Below, piece after piece: positions 16,310 through 24,750 of a DNA stretch of 64,000 nt. Source of the DNA: Clostridia bacterium (lineage in GTDB: Bacteria > Bacillota > Clostridia > Christensenellales > Aristaeellaceae); assembly GCA_017936375.1 (NCBI GenBank), contig JAGBFR010000033.1, forward strand, positions 30,956 through 94,955, in the 5' to 3' direction. The number at the start of each line of letters is the position of its first letter. Position 1 is the first letter of the stretch. The notes below the pieces were generated by a model, which had not been told where the DNA came from, made no database searches, and was given only the letters and a program-made list of their open reading frames with translations. The position numbers were made by a program, and so were the translations under genes.

Positions 16310-17254
16310 TTACATGTAATTGACCCACTTCTTCTCGCCGCGGAACTGCACGATCGTCACCAGCAGGACGATGACCAGCAGCACCATCGAGACCGCGCTC
16401 GCCACGCCGTACTGCGCGGAGGTCGCGATGCCCTCGCCGCCAAAGCTCAGCTCGAAGATATAGGTGACCAGCATCTTGGTCGAGCGGCCCGGGCCGCCCT
16501 GCGTCATGATCGCGACGACGTCGTAGATCTTGAAGCAGGAGATGACCATCATGATGGAATTGAAGAACGTGGTCGGGGTCAGCATCGGCATGGTCACGTT
16601 GGTGAAGCGCTGCCATGCGTTTGCGCCGTCGATGGTCGCCGCCTCATAGAGTTCGCCCGGCACGCCCTGCAGGCCCGCCAGATACATGACCATGTAATAG
16701 CCCGCATTGCGCCAGACGGAAACGATGATGATCGCCCAGATGGCCAGATCGCGGCTGGAGGTCCAGCTCTTCTTCATCGTGAAGCCGAGCGCATTGAGAA
16801 TCTGGTTGATGGGGCCGGTCTTCATCAGCAGGAAGTTCCAGCAGACACAGATCGCCACCAGAGAGGCGACATACGGGAAGAAGAACACCGCGCGGAAGAA
16901 GTTCGCGCCCTTGACGGCCTTATTGAGCACGAGCGCAAGGCCGAGGGAGCAAAGCAGCGTCAGCGGCACGGTCATCAGCGTGTAGAAGACGGTATTCTTG
17001 AGCGCAATGCCCAGATTGCTCTTGGTGAAGGAGAAGTCCTTGAAGATGTAGCGGAAATTATCGAGCCCGACGAATGTGATGTTCTGACCGCCGCTCCAAT
17101 CCATGAGAGAAAGCACGATCGAAAACACGACGGGAATGAGCGTGAACACGACAAAGCCGATGAAGTTCGGCGCGAGGAAGGAATACGCGATCAGCGTATT
17201 GCGCTTCTCCAGCGCGGTCATCTTTCTGCGGCCCGCCGCCTGACTGTTTGCCAT
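16310..17254 (-). CDS. Carbohydrate ABC transporter permease, MalF/UgpA type
   Basis: 314 residues from the ATG at 17254 (AAAGGAAGTG upstream). Six membrane helices are predicted, the first at about 25-47. The EAA loop YEAATIDGANAWQRFTNVTMP lies near residues 211-231. It forms the CUT1 channel with the next permease. The 197-base gap from the binding-protein gene contains a terminator-like hairpin. Confidence 0.93.
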   Translation of the reverse strand: MANSQAAGRRKMTALEKRNTLIAYSFLAPNFIGFVVFTLIPVVFSIVLSLMDWSGGQNITFVGLDNFRYIFKDFSFTKSNLGIALKNTVFYTLMTVPLTLLCSLGLALVLNKAVKGANFFRAVFFFPYVASLVAICVCWNFLLMKTGPINQILNALGFTMKKSWTSSRDLAIWAIIIVSVWRNAGYYMVMYLAGLQGVPGELYEAATIDGANAWQRFTNVTMPMLTPTTFFNSIMMVISCFKIYDVVAIMTQGGPGRSTKMLVTYIFELSFGGEGIATSAQYGVASAVSMVLLVIVLLVTIVQFRGEKKWVNYM

Positions 17255-17407
17255 ACTATCCACTTCCTTTCGCATGCAATGCGTTTGCGGCCAAGGCCCG
17301 CCCCCACCCATTGCGGCCCTGCCGGGTCCGTTCAGGGTTGAATGCGTCGGGGCGAGCTTCAGCGCGGCACAGGCGGAATCATCCGCTGTGCATGTGTGTC
17401 ATTTCAC

Positions 17408-17440
17408 GAAGAAAAGGGGGAGGTGATTCCCCTCCCCCTT
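17408..17440 (-). terminator. Partial terminator between the binding protein and the permeases
   Basis: AAGGGGGAGG pairs with CCTCCCCCTT around a 7-base loop, followed leward by TTTTCTT in the minus sense. Such hairpins usually lower permease expression relative to the abundant binding protein. Confidence 0.75.
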
Positions 17441-17451
17441 CCTTGAGCCAA

Positions 17452-18696
17452 TTACTTGATGAACTCAGCAGCACGCTCTTCCATCGCGGCGATGCCTTCC
17501 TCGATCGTGGCCTCGCGGGTCATGATCAGGGAGTGCTCTTCGTTGACGATGGTCTTGATCTCGTTGACGCCCTCGCCAATCGGCCACTCCAGGGAGATGG
17601 CGGTCGGCAGCAGCGCGGCGTTGGAGACTTCGTCGGTCGGGAAGCCTTCAGCAGCGGCCATGACGGAAGCGACAGCCTCGCTCACGTACGCCGGACGGGT
17701 GCCGGTGGCGGCGATGGCCTTCGCGCCCTCTTCAGAGCACATCCAGGCAGCGAACTTCCAGGCCTCAGCCTGATTGGCGCTGTGCTTGCTGATCGCAATG
17801 CCGGTCGGAGAGCCGAAAGAAGAGCCAGCGGCCACGCCGTCCAGATGCGGAACGGCGGTGATGCCCCAGTTCATGGAGGCGGTGCCGTCCTTGATGTAGC
17901 CGATCAGGGTGGAGACATACCAGTAGCCCATCGGCATCATGGCGATGTTGCCCTGCGCAAACGCGCCGGAGTAGTGCAGGCCGGAAGCCTTCAGCTCGTC
18001 GAAAGACATGCAGACGCCGTCATCCTCGAGGCCCTGATAGAGCTCGTAGAAGTACTTCAGATCCTCGTACTTGCCGTCGGCCAGGGTGTTGACGCCGTCG
18101 CAGACGGCCCAGTTGGCAACAGCAGACAGCCAGGTGTGATAGTGGGTGCCGTAGGCGCCGGTCTTCTCCGCGACTTCGCGGGCGATGGCAGCGTACTCAT
18201 CCCAGGTCCAGTCGTTGGTCGGGTACGCGACGCCGGCCTTGTCGAACAGGTCCTTGTTGTAGTACATGACCCAGTAGTCAGCGCGGAACGGGAGCGCATA
18301 CTGCTGGCCGTCGGTCAGGGCGACGTAGCAGGCTTCCATGCCGGCGTACTTGTCCATCGCATAGCCGTCAGCCGCGATCATCTCGTTCATCGGGACGATC
18401 AGGCCTTCCTTCGCCCAGTTCTGCATGTCGGAGAGCTCCTTGACGCAGTACAGGTCGGTGGTGTCGCCGCCGGAGAGCATGGTGCTCGCCTTGATGTTGT
18501 AGTCCTGAGAAGCCAGGTCGACCCACTCGATGGTGACGCCCGGATTCGCGGCCTCGTAGCCTTCCTTGATGGCGGTGTAGTACGGCGTGGTGGTGATGTC
18601 CCAGCCGGCGACCTTGAGGGTCACGCCTTCGGCCATCGCGGTGGTCATCGCAGCGACCATCAGCAGAGCCATCAGCACAGCAAGCAGTTTCTTCAT
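17452..18696 (-). CDS. Extracellular sugar-binding protein of the ABC transporter
   Basis: 414 residues from the ATG at 18696 (AAGGAGG upstream). A signal peptide ends at about residue 22 (cleavage after AMA). The mature part is a family 1 solute-binding protein (VTLKVAGWDITT at the N-terminus, VMYYNKDLFDKAGV in the middle, EAWKFAAWMCSEEGAKA near 330). Unlike most Gram-positive binding proteins it has no lipobox cysteine, so it is either free, held by the permeases, or in a periplasm. First gene of the operon, with promoter at 18810-18838 and operator at 18733-18750. The partner GH88 points to uronate-containing oligosaccharides as ligand (inference). Confidence 0.93.
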   Translation of the reverse strand: MKKLLAVLMALLMVAAMTTAMAEGVTLKVAGWDITTTPYYTAIKEGYEAANPGVTIEWVDLASQDYNIKASTMLSGGDTTDLYCVKELSDMQNWAKEGLIVPMNEMIAADGYAMDKYAGMEACYVALTDGQQYALPFRADYWVMYYNKDLFDKAGVAYPTNDWTWDEYAAIAREVAEKTGAYGTHYHTWLSAVANWAVCDGVNTLADGKYEDLKYFYELYQGLEDDGVCMSFDELKASGLHYSGAFAQGNIAMMPMGYWYVSTLIGYIKDGTASMNWGITAVPHLDGVAAGSSFGSPTGIAISKHSANQAEAWKFAAWMCSEEGAKAIAATGTRPAYVSEAVASVMAAAEGFPTDEVSNAALLPTAISLEWPIGEGVNEIKTIVNEEHSLIMTREATIEEGIAAMEERAAEFIK

Positions 18697-18732
18697 GATA
18701 CAGCCTCCTTGTTTTTTTCGGGCCATTCCAGA

Positions 18733-18750
18733 AATGTTACCGATAACATT
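18733..18750 (-). promoter_or_regulatory. LacI-family operator in the leader of the sugar operon
   Basis: AATGTTACCGATAACATT, a palindrome with a central CG, lies between the promoter and the binding-protein gene. It is the exact reverse complement of the operator at 18913-18930, so both genes have the site in the same orientation relative to themselves. Confidence 0.9.
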
Positions 18751-18809
18751 CTGCCAAAGCAGCGCCATGTCCGGCACATCACCAGAATCCGCAGCCCTTT
18801 CTTGGCTTT

Positions 18810-18838
18810 ATTATACACATGGACAAAATTCATGTCAA
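18810..18838 (-). promoter_or_regulatory. Consensus promoter of the sugar ABC-GH88 operon
   Basis: Minus-strand TTGACA (18833-18838), 17 bases, TATAAT (18810-18815). The operator lies about 60 bases downstream, a roadblock position. Confidence 0.9.
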
Positions 18839-18912
18839 GGATTTGGGCATGATTTTATCACGATTTCATTTTTCGCCTCCCCTTTACTTTCAAATCTTCT
18901 GCGTTCCTTAAA

Positions 18913-18930
18913 AATGTTATCGGTAACATT
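18913..18930 (+). promoter_or_regulatory. LacI-family operator upstream of the regulator gene
   Basis: AATGTTATCGGTAACATT ends six bases before the -35 of the lacI-type gene. With its twin 163 bases away it could allow looping across both promoters and autoregulation. Confidence 0.9.
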
Positions 18931-18936
18931 ATTTTC

Positions 18937-18965
18937 TTGCATCCAAATCGGATCCGTAGTATAAT
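18937..18965 (+). promoter_or_regulatory. Promoter of the LacI-type regulator
   Basis: TTGCAT (18937-18942), 17 bases, TATAAT (18960-18965), 29 bases before the start codon. Confidence 0.8.
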
Positions 18966-18994
18966 GAAGACCAGCAACGGACGGAGGGATCGCC

Positions 18995-20044
18995 ATGGAA
19001 AAAAGAGCAACCATCTACGACATCGCGCGCGAAGCCGGCGTCTCCACGGCGACGGTCACGCGCGTGCTCGCCGGGCATCCCAGCGTCAAGACGGCCACGC
19101 GGGAAAAGGTGCAGCGGGTTATCGACGCGCATGCCTATACGCCCAGCGCCTCGGCGCGCGACCTCGAGCGCGGGCAGACGAAGACCATCGCCATCGTCAT
19201 GCCCGCCGTCATCAACCCCTACTTCACCCGCGTCTATAACGCCGCCTACCGCGAGGCGGAGGCCTGCGGCTACTATGCGTGGCTCTTCCAGATCGAGGAG
19301 CATAAGCCCATCCCCCGCGAGCTGGTGGACGAGCTCATCCGCAGGCGGATGGACGGCGTCATCTTCGCCGGCGGCATCTGGTCCACCCAGCGCACCGGCC
19401 TGCCCGAGGCGCTCGAGCGCCTGCGGCACTACATGCCGGTGGTCACCATCTGCCCGCCGGCGGTCGACCTTGACTGCATCTGCATCCATTCGGATCTGGT
19501 CGCCTGCTCGCGCCTGCCGGTTCGCCATCTGCATGCACTGGGACACAGGCGCATCGCCTTCATCGGCGGCTCCATGCGGCTCAACGACCCCTCCAAGCGC
19601 GGGGAAAACTTCCTTGAGGAGCTGCGCGCGCTCGACCTGCCGGACGATCCCGCCTATCATGTCGACGCAGGCTTCGACGCGGAGAGCGGCGAGCGCGCCG
19701 TGCTGCGCATGCTCTCGGGGCTGGACAGGCGGCGCTGGCCCACGGGTATCATCGCCTTCAACGACCAGATGGCGCTCGGCGCGATCAAGCAGCTCAAGCA
19801 GATGGGCCTGAGCCTGCCGAGCGACATGGCCATCATCGGCTGCGACAATCAGTTCTTCTGCCCCTACACCGATCCGCCCCTCACCACCGTCGACCTGCAC
19901 CCGGAGGAGATGACGCAGAGCGCCGTGCGCGAGCTGCTGCTGGCCAGGGACAATCAGGCCGGCGCCTTCTCCCTGATGCGGGAGGCCTCGCTCATCGTGC
20001 GCGAGAGCTGCGGCGCAAAGCTGGGCTACAGGAAGCTCGGTTAA
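18995..20044 (+). CDS. LacI family transcriptional regulator of the uronate oligosaccharide operon
   Basis: 349 residues. The N-terminal HTH and hinge are canonical: TIYDIAREAGVSTATVTRVLAG at 6-27 and YTPSASARDLERGQT at 48-62. The periplasmic-binding-like core follows (TIAIVMPAVINPYF; GIIAFNDQMALGAIKQL near 250; DNQFFCPYTDPPLTTVDL near 287). It is divergent from the sugar ABC operon, and identical 18-bp palindromes precede both transcripts, so it most likely represses the operon and itself until the sugar binds. The effector is not known. Confidence 0.95.
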   Translation: MEKRATIYDIAREAGVSTATVTRVLAGHPSVKTATREKVQRVIDAHAYTPSASARDLERGQTKTIAIVMPAVINPYFTRVYNAAYREAEACGYYAWLFQIEEHKPIPRELVDELIRRRMDGVIFAGGIWSTQRTGLPEALERLRHYMPVVTICPPAVDLDCICIHSDLVACSRLPVRHLHALGHRRIAFIGGSMRLNDPSKRGENFLEELRALDLPDDPAYHVDAGFDAESGERAVLRMLSGLDRRRWPTGIIAFNDQMALGAIKQLKQMGLSLPSDMAIIGCDNQFFCPYTDPPLTTVDLHPEEMTQSAVRELLLARDNQAGAFSLMREASLIVRESCGAKLGYRKLG

Positions 20045-20080
20045 TCCCTACATATATTGATGCAAAGGAGTGCATATACC

Positions 20081-21310
20081 ATGGATACAAAGAAAATCAA
20101 CCGCATTCTCGCCGAGACTGCATACGTCCGCATGGGCGGCAGCGCGGAGGAGCTGCGCTGCGCAGAATACCTGAAGGCCGAGTGCGAAGCGCTGGGCTTT
20201 GAGGCGCATCTTGAGGACTTCGAGGTACAGATGGCCACGATCAAGACCGCGTCCCTCACCGTCGATGGCCTCGACATTCCCTGCAAGGGCTACCTCAACG
20301 CCGGCAGCGCCGAAATTGAGGCCCCGCTGTACTATCTCCCCTCCGACGACGCCTGCTCTCTCGCCGGCTGCCGCGGCAAAATCGTCATGATCGACGGTTA
20401 CCTTGGCTACTGGCGCTATCAGGATCTGCTTGAAAGCGGCGCGGTCGGCTTCATCACCTACGACGGCAACGCCAACTACGCCGACAGGGACATCGACCAG
20501 CGCGAGCTGCGCGCGCACGTCTCCAAGGGCGTGAAGATCCCCGGCGTGAACATCAACGCCAAGGACGCCATCGCCATCGTGAACAGCGGCGCGAAGACGG
20601 CGAAGATCGTCCTCGAGCAGGACGAGTACATGGGCACGAGCCGCAACGTCGTCTGCGACATCCCGGGCGAGACGGACGAAACCGTCGTCCTCACCGCGCA
20701 CTACGACTCCACCTCCCTCTCCACCGGCGCGTATGACAATATGTCCGGCTGCATCGGCCTGCTCGGCATCGCCGAGGCGCTGTCCAAAAAGGGCTGCCGC
20801 CGCGGCCTGCGCCTCGTCTTCTGCGGCAGCGAGGAGCGCGGCCTGCTCGGCGCGAAGGCCTACTGCGCCGCGCACGAGGAGGAACTCTCCAAGATCTCGC
20901 TGAACGTGAACCTCGATATGATCGGCTGCATCATGGGCAAGTTCATCGCCTGCTGCACGGCGGAAGAAAAGCTGGTGCACTTCATCGAGTACCTCGCCTC
21001 CATCGAGGGCTTTGGCATCAAGGCGCGTCAGGGCGTGTATTCCAGCGACTCCACCCCCTTCGCTGACAAGGGCGTACCGGCGGTCTCCTTTGCCCGTATC
21101 GCCCCGCAGAATACCGCGACCATCCACAACAGCTATGACACGCTCGCCGTCATGAAGGCAGAGCAGCTGGCCAGGGACGTCGATTTCCTCGTGACCTTCG
21201 TCGAGATGATGACCAATGCCGCGCACAGCCCGGTCTCCCGCGAGATCCCGGAGAAGATGAAGGACAAGCTGGATATCTACCTCACCCGCAAGCGCGACAA
21301 GGCGGATTGA
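20081..21310 (+). CDS. M28 family zinc peptidase with PA-like insertion
   Basis: 409 residues from the ATG at 20081 (AAAGGAG upstream); no signal peptide, so cytosolic. The dizinc site is complete: H207 in TAHYD, bridging D219 in AYDN, E241/E242 in SEERG, D269 in NLDM, and H339 in IHNSYDT. A protease-associated-like domain (about 75-175) sits before the catalytic part, as in many M28 aminopeptidases. It begins 36 bases after the LacI gene, so the two may be cotranscribed. The probable role is peptide trimming; a link to sugar metabolism is not evident. Confidence 0.9.
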   Translation: MDTKKINRILAETAYVRMGGSAEELRCAEYLKAECEALGFEAHLEDFEVQMATIKTASLTVDGLDIPCKGYLNAGSAEIEAPLYYLPSDDACSLAGCRGKIVMIDGYLGYWRYQDLLESGAVGFITYDGNANYADRDIDQRELRAHVSKGVKIPGVNINAKDAIAIVNSGAKTAKIVLEQDEYMGTSRNVVCDIPGETDETVVLTAHYDSTSLSTGAYDNMSGCIGLLGIAEALSKKGCRRGLRLVFCGSEERGLLGAKAYCAAHEEELSKISLNVNLDMIGCIMGKFIACCTAEEKLVHFIEYLASIEGFGIKARQGVYSSDSTPFADKGVPAVSFARIAPQNTATIHNSYDTLAVMKAEQLARDVDFLVTFVEMMTNAAHSPVSREIPEKMKDKLDIYLTRKRDKAD

Positions 21311-21393
21311 TCCAAACAGACTTTCAGTCTGTTCATCCAGGCAGACAGCTTACGCGCAATGCCGGCGGCTGCTCATGTCCCTATCCGATATCA

Positions 21394-21443
21394 AAAAACG
21401 CGTCCTGTACCGCCAAAGCGGAAACAGGACGCGTTCTTTTTTT
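21394..21443. terminator. Bidirectional terminator between the M28 peptidase and the Dlt-like operon
   Basis: AACGCGTCCTGT pairs with ACAGGACGCGTT, with a CCGC/GCGG inner stem. T runs are present in both directions (TTCTTTTTTT rightward, TTTTTTGA leftward). It serves the convergent genes on either side. Confidence 0.9.
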
Positions 21444-21458
21444 GATTAAGCCTGTGCC

Positions 21459-22787
21459 TTACTCAGCCTTCGCCTCGTAGGAGAAGCGGCCATACTTATA
21501 CCCGGTGCTGAGCTTGGTAAAGGCGCGCACCGCATAATAGTACGGTTTGCCCGGCTCCGCCGTGGTATCGACATAGCTGCGCTTGGAGCCATCCCACTCC
21601 ACGTAGATGTCCGTGAACGGCTTGCCCATATCGTCGCAGCGGTAGACGATATAGCCCATCGCATTGCCGGAATAAGTCCAGTCGATCTGATTGCCGCCCT
21701 CGACTGCCTTCACAGTAATCTCCGGGCGCATATTCTCATGCGCTTCCATCTCATCCAGAATGGCGCGCTGCGCGAGGATGCGGTCATACACGCCGTTCCA
21801 ATCCGCCGCACACGCCTCGTCAAGACGGCGATCCGGCAGGTCGTAGTTTTCCTTGAGATACGATGCAAACTGATCGGTGAATTTCTCTGCGCCGCGGATA
21901 TTGGTGTGCGTATCGTTGTAGAAATCCAGCTGGAGGTTGTACGTGCCATCCTCGGAGTCATAGCGCTTATACTTGTAGCCGCGCTCATCCAGAATCGCAC
22001 GGATGGTGTTGTCCCTGCCGTATTCCGCCTCGGTCATGTACTTAGGCGTATGCAGGAAGAGCACCTCGAAATCCTGAGTATCCAGATAATCGAGCACCTC
22101 ATAGAGCGCCTCTTCGCAGACAGGATCCAGCGGAACAAGCTCGTCCGTGCGCTCGGTCGTCTTGATCGGCACCTCGCGCGTGGATCGTCCCTCCTCAAGG
22201 AAGAAGCCCAGCGTCTCGGACGGCTCACGATTCATGGATTCAATGGAGTACTCCGGCTCCTTCCACATGGTGTGATACTTGATGAACGGCAGATAGAAGG
22301 ACAGCGGAGAGAAATCCTCCACCTTGCGGGAGATCACGTCGACCGTCTTACGCACGCCGTCCAGCCTGTTGGACGAGAAGAAGTCCAGCATATCCAGCAG
22401 AGAATGGGCGGACGACTCATAATCGGCGATATTCTCAGAATAAGACGCCGTGAAGGGACGCATATCGATGACCATCAGCTTCGGATTCTGGTTTTCCAGC
22501 GCATCGCGGATCTGATTGGTCACCAGCCACGCAGACATATGGTCATAGGAGAGCGGATAGGCCGTAATGCCGTACTCGGCATAGCCCTTCGCCGCGATCC
22601 AGTAGCGGTCAATGCCGCTGGTGCCGACGATCACCACGTCCACCGTATCCTTGGGCAGATTGTGGTAGGTCGTGTAGCGCTCGGACATATAATCTCTCTC
22701 ATAGGAGAAGAAATGGCAGAGCGGAAGAATCAGGAGCAGCAGGATGATGATCAGCACTGCACTGCGCAGAAACTCTTTTTTCGTCAT
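21459..22787 (-). CDS. DltD-like SGNH protein with C-terminal fibronectin-like domain
   Basis: 442 residues from the ATG at 22787 (AAGGAGGGG upstream). One N-terminal membrane anchor (about 8-26) places the rest outside. VDVVIVGTSGIDRYW at 49-63 provides the probable nucleophile S57, and DFYNDTHTNIRGAEKF near residue 275-290 supplies the Asp-x-x-His part of an SGNH/DHHW-type site. The last 85 residues form a fibronectin type III-like domain ending in PGKPYYYAVRAFTK. It is the last gene of the operon, 13 bases after the MBOAT gene. By analogy with DltD or AlgX-like proteins it would complete acyl transfer to an extracellular polymer. The FN3-like tail is not a feature of DltD. Confidence 0.75.
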   Translation of the reverse strand: MTKKEFLRSAVLIIILLLLILPLCHFFSYERDYMSERYTTYHNLPKDTVDVVIVGTSGIDRYWIAAKGYAEYGITAYPLSYDHMSAWLVTNQIRDALENQNPKLMVIDMRPFTASYSENIADYESSAHSLLDMLDFFSSNRLDGVRKTVDVISRKVEDFSPLSFYLPFIKYHTMWKEPEYSIESMNREPSETLGFFLEEGRSTREVPIKTTERTDELVPLDPVCEEALYEVLDYLDTQDFEVLFLHTPKYMTEAEYGRDNTIRAILDERGYKYKRYDSEDGTYNLQLDFYNDTHTNIRGAEKFTDQFASYLKENYDLPDRRLDEACAADWNGVYDRILAQRAILDEMEAHENMRPEITVKAVEGGNQIDWTYSGNAMGYIVYRCDDMGKPFTDIYVEWDGSKRSYVDTTAEPGKPYYYAVRAFTKLSTGYKYGRFSYEAKAE

Positions 22788-22800
22788 GTTCATCCCCTCC

Positions 22801-24396
22801 TTAATACGCCTGATACAGGAACTCGCTGGCGCTGAAATCCGGACCATAGATGCCGAAGATCAGAATGGCCAGAATGATGCCGATGTACAGCGCCCAGCGG
22901 AAGAGCAGATTCTGCCTGGCGATGGTTTCGCGCATCTTCATGCCGCTCTCCTGCAGGCAGCTGACCGTAAAGAGGACCAGCACCGCGATAAAGAGCACGA
23001 ACATGCTCCTCTGATCCAGACCGAGGGCAAAGAGCGTGCCGTCAAGGCCGAAGAGCGTATCCAGATTCACATCGGTGAACATGCCCTTGATCATATGCAT
23101 GGAGGCACGCAGGCTGCTGGCGTGACCCAGCGTCTTACCGATGCAGCAGATGAAGAACGTGCGAAGCATGCCAAAGAGCTTGAAGCTGGCCGTCTCAGTA
23201 TTGATACGCAGCAGCTCGCCGACCTTCTTATAGACAGGCGCAAGCGCCACGCTGCCGGCGACGATCGTCGCATTGTAAAGGCCAAAGGCCAGATACTTGA
23301 AGCTCGCGCCGTGCCAGACGCCGATGAGCGTAAAGACGACGAACGGCGTGATCGTGGAGGGCACAATGCGGGCCAGATACTTCCAGCCGCGCCTGCGGCA
23401 AGCCTGGCTGAGCTTGGTCACAGGGGCGCTGAGCATGACCGGATAGAAGACATACTCGCGCATCCAGCCGCCCAGAGACGCATGCCAGCGCCTCCAGTAC
23501 TCCGCCAGAGAGGTGGAGAAGTACGGGCGCTCAAAGTTGATGGGCAGGGTGATGCCCAGCATCTGCGCCGCGCCGATGGAGACGTCCACGCCGCCGGAGA
23601 AGTCAGCATAGATCTGGATGGCATAACCCAGCGTGGCAATGATGTACTCCGCGCCGCCGTAATTGATGTAGTTATTGAAGATCGCGCTGACCGCAATGGA
23701 CGCGCGGTCGGCGATGACCAGCTTTTTGAAGAGGCCCCAGAGGATCAGCTGCACGCCGAACTTGACGGTCGTGTAGTCGAACTTATGCTCCTCCTTGAAC
23801 TGCTTTCCGATATCGCCATAGCGGTTGATCGGGCCCTGCACGATGGACGGGAAGAAGGAAACAAACAGCGCCAGATAACCAAAGTGGCGCTCCGCCTCAT
23901 ACTTGCCCCTGCCCACGTCGATCAGGTAGCCCATGATCTGGAAGGAGTAGAAGGAGATGCCCAGCGGCACAAGGATATTAAGGAAGGGAAGCTGCGCGCC
24001 GACCGGGGAGAGCACGGAATTGAGCACCGAGATGCCGAAGTTCGTGTACTTGACCACGATCAGAATGCCAAGCGTCAGCCCGACGGAAAGGATCTGCACG
24101 CGGTGCACCTTATCCTTGGTGCGCTTTTTCCACTCGCGCTTCTCCTCCTTGGTCAGCTCGCCCGCCTTCTCCATCTCCGCCTTCGCCTGGTCGCGGATGC
24201 TCTGCATCTTCAGGCCTGCGAAGTAGGCGATCAGCGTGGAGCAGATGATGAAGATCAGCTGCGGCACACCGCCCGTCAGATAGAAGCCATAGCTCGCCGC
24301 CAGCAGCACACACCACTGGTAACGCTTAGGCGCAATGTAATACACCAGCGTCAGCACGGCAAGAAAAATGAAAAATGAAAGCGAAGAATATGACAT
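22801..24396 (-). CDS. MBOAT family O-acyltransferase (DltB/AlgI-like)
   Basis: 531 residues with about 11-12 membrane helices. MBOAT landmarks are LGISFYSFQ near 145-153, SFFPSIVQGPINRY near 180-193, WRRWHASLGGWMREYVFYP at 301-319, and GVWHGAS with the key H352. The protein passes an acyl group across the membrane. A charged insert (about 70-98) faces the cytosol in this family. Gene order puts it between the carrier protein and the SGNH protein, as expected for the transmembrane step of a Dlt-like pathway. Confidence 0.93.
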   Translation of the reverse strand: MSYSSLSFFIFLAVLTLVYYIAPKRYQWCVLLAASYGFYLTGGVPQLIFIICSTLIAYFAGLKMQSIRDQAKAEMEKAGELTKEEKREWKKRTKDKVHRVQILSVGLTLGILIVVKYTNFGISVLNSVLSPVGAQLPFLNILVPLGISFYSFQIMGYLIDVGRGKYEAERHFGYLALFVSFFPSIVQGPINRYGDIGKQFKEEHKFDYTTVKFGVQLILWGLFKKLVIADRASIAVSAIFNNYINYGGAEYIIATLGYAIQIYADFSGGVDVSIGAAQMLGITLPINFERPYFSTSLAEYWRRWHASLGGWMREYVFYPVMLSAPVTKLSQACRRRGWKYLARIVPSTITPFVVFTLIGVWHGASFKYLAFGLYNATIVAGSVALAPVYKKVGELLRINTETASFKLFGMLRTFFICCIGKTLGHASSLRASMHMIKGMFTDVNLDTLFGLDGTLFALGLDQRSMFVLFIAVLVLFTVSCLQESGMKMRETIARQNLLFRWALYIGIILAILIFGIYGPDFSASEFLYQAY

Positions 24397-24469
24397 AGAA
24401 TCTCCTCATAACAGCATTGGACAGGCCGGAGAATCCTCCCGCCTGTCTCATGCTTATTCCCGATGTTGA

Positions 24470-24700
24470 TTATTCCTCGTCCAGCAGCCTGTTGACCATG
24501 TTGTAGATGGCCTCGGCGCTGTTGAAGTTCTCCGGGGTGATGTCGTCGATGGTGATGGTCACGCCATACTCCATGCTCAGCTCGCTGACGATGCCGACGA
24601 CGTCGAAGGAGTCCAGAATCTTGCCGTCGACCAGGCTGGTCTCGTTGGCATAGTCAACGTCGCTGCGGACGCTCTTGAGAATCTCGATAATCTTATCCAT
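24470..24700 (-). CDS. Acyl carrier protein (DltC-like)
   Basis: 76 residues from the ATG at 24700; another ATG two codons upstream is too close to the ribosome site AAAGGA. The phosphopantetheine attachment serine lies in KILDSFDVVGIV near residues 29-40. Size and acidity are normal for a carrier protein. It lies between the ligase and MBOAT genes and would carry the thioester-bound acyl group made by the ligase. Confidence 0.9.
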   Translation of the reverse strand: MDKIIEILKSVRSDVDYANETSLVDGKILDSFDVVGIVSELSMEYGVTITIDDITPENFNSAEAIYNMVNRLLDEE

Positions 24701-24750
24701 GTTCATGCTTCCTTTCCTGAATCAATATGTTTATTCCGGCATGCCGGGAA

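Noticed and set aside
20081-21310. Assignment of the M28 peptidase to the sugar regulon
   Set aside because: It lies 36 bases after the LacI gene, but nothing in its sequence suggests a sugar-related substrate and it has no operator of its own; cotranscription is possible but no functional link is claimed.
22744-24378. 544-codon plus-strand frame over the MBOAT gene
   Set aside because: Antisense shadow of a clear membrane acyltransferase gene; composition is not protein-like.
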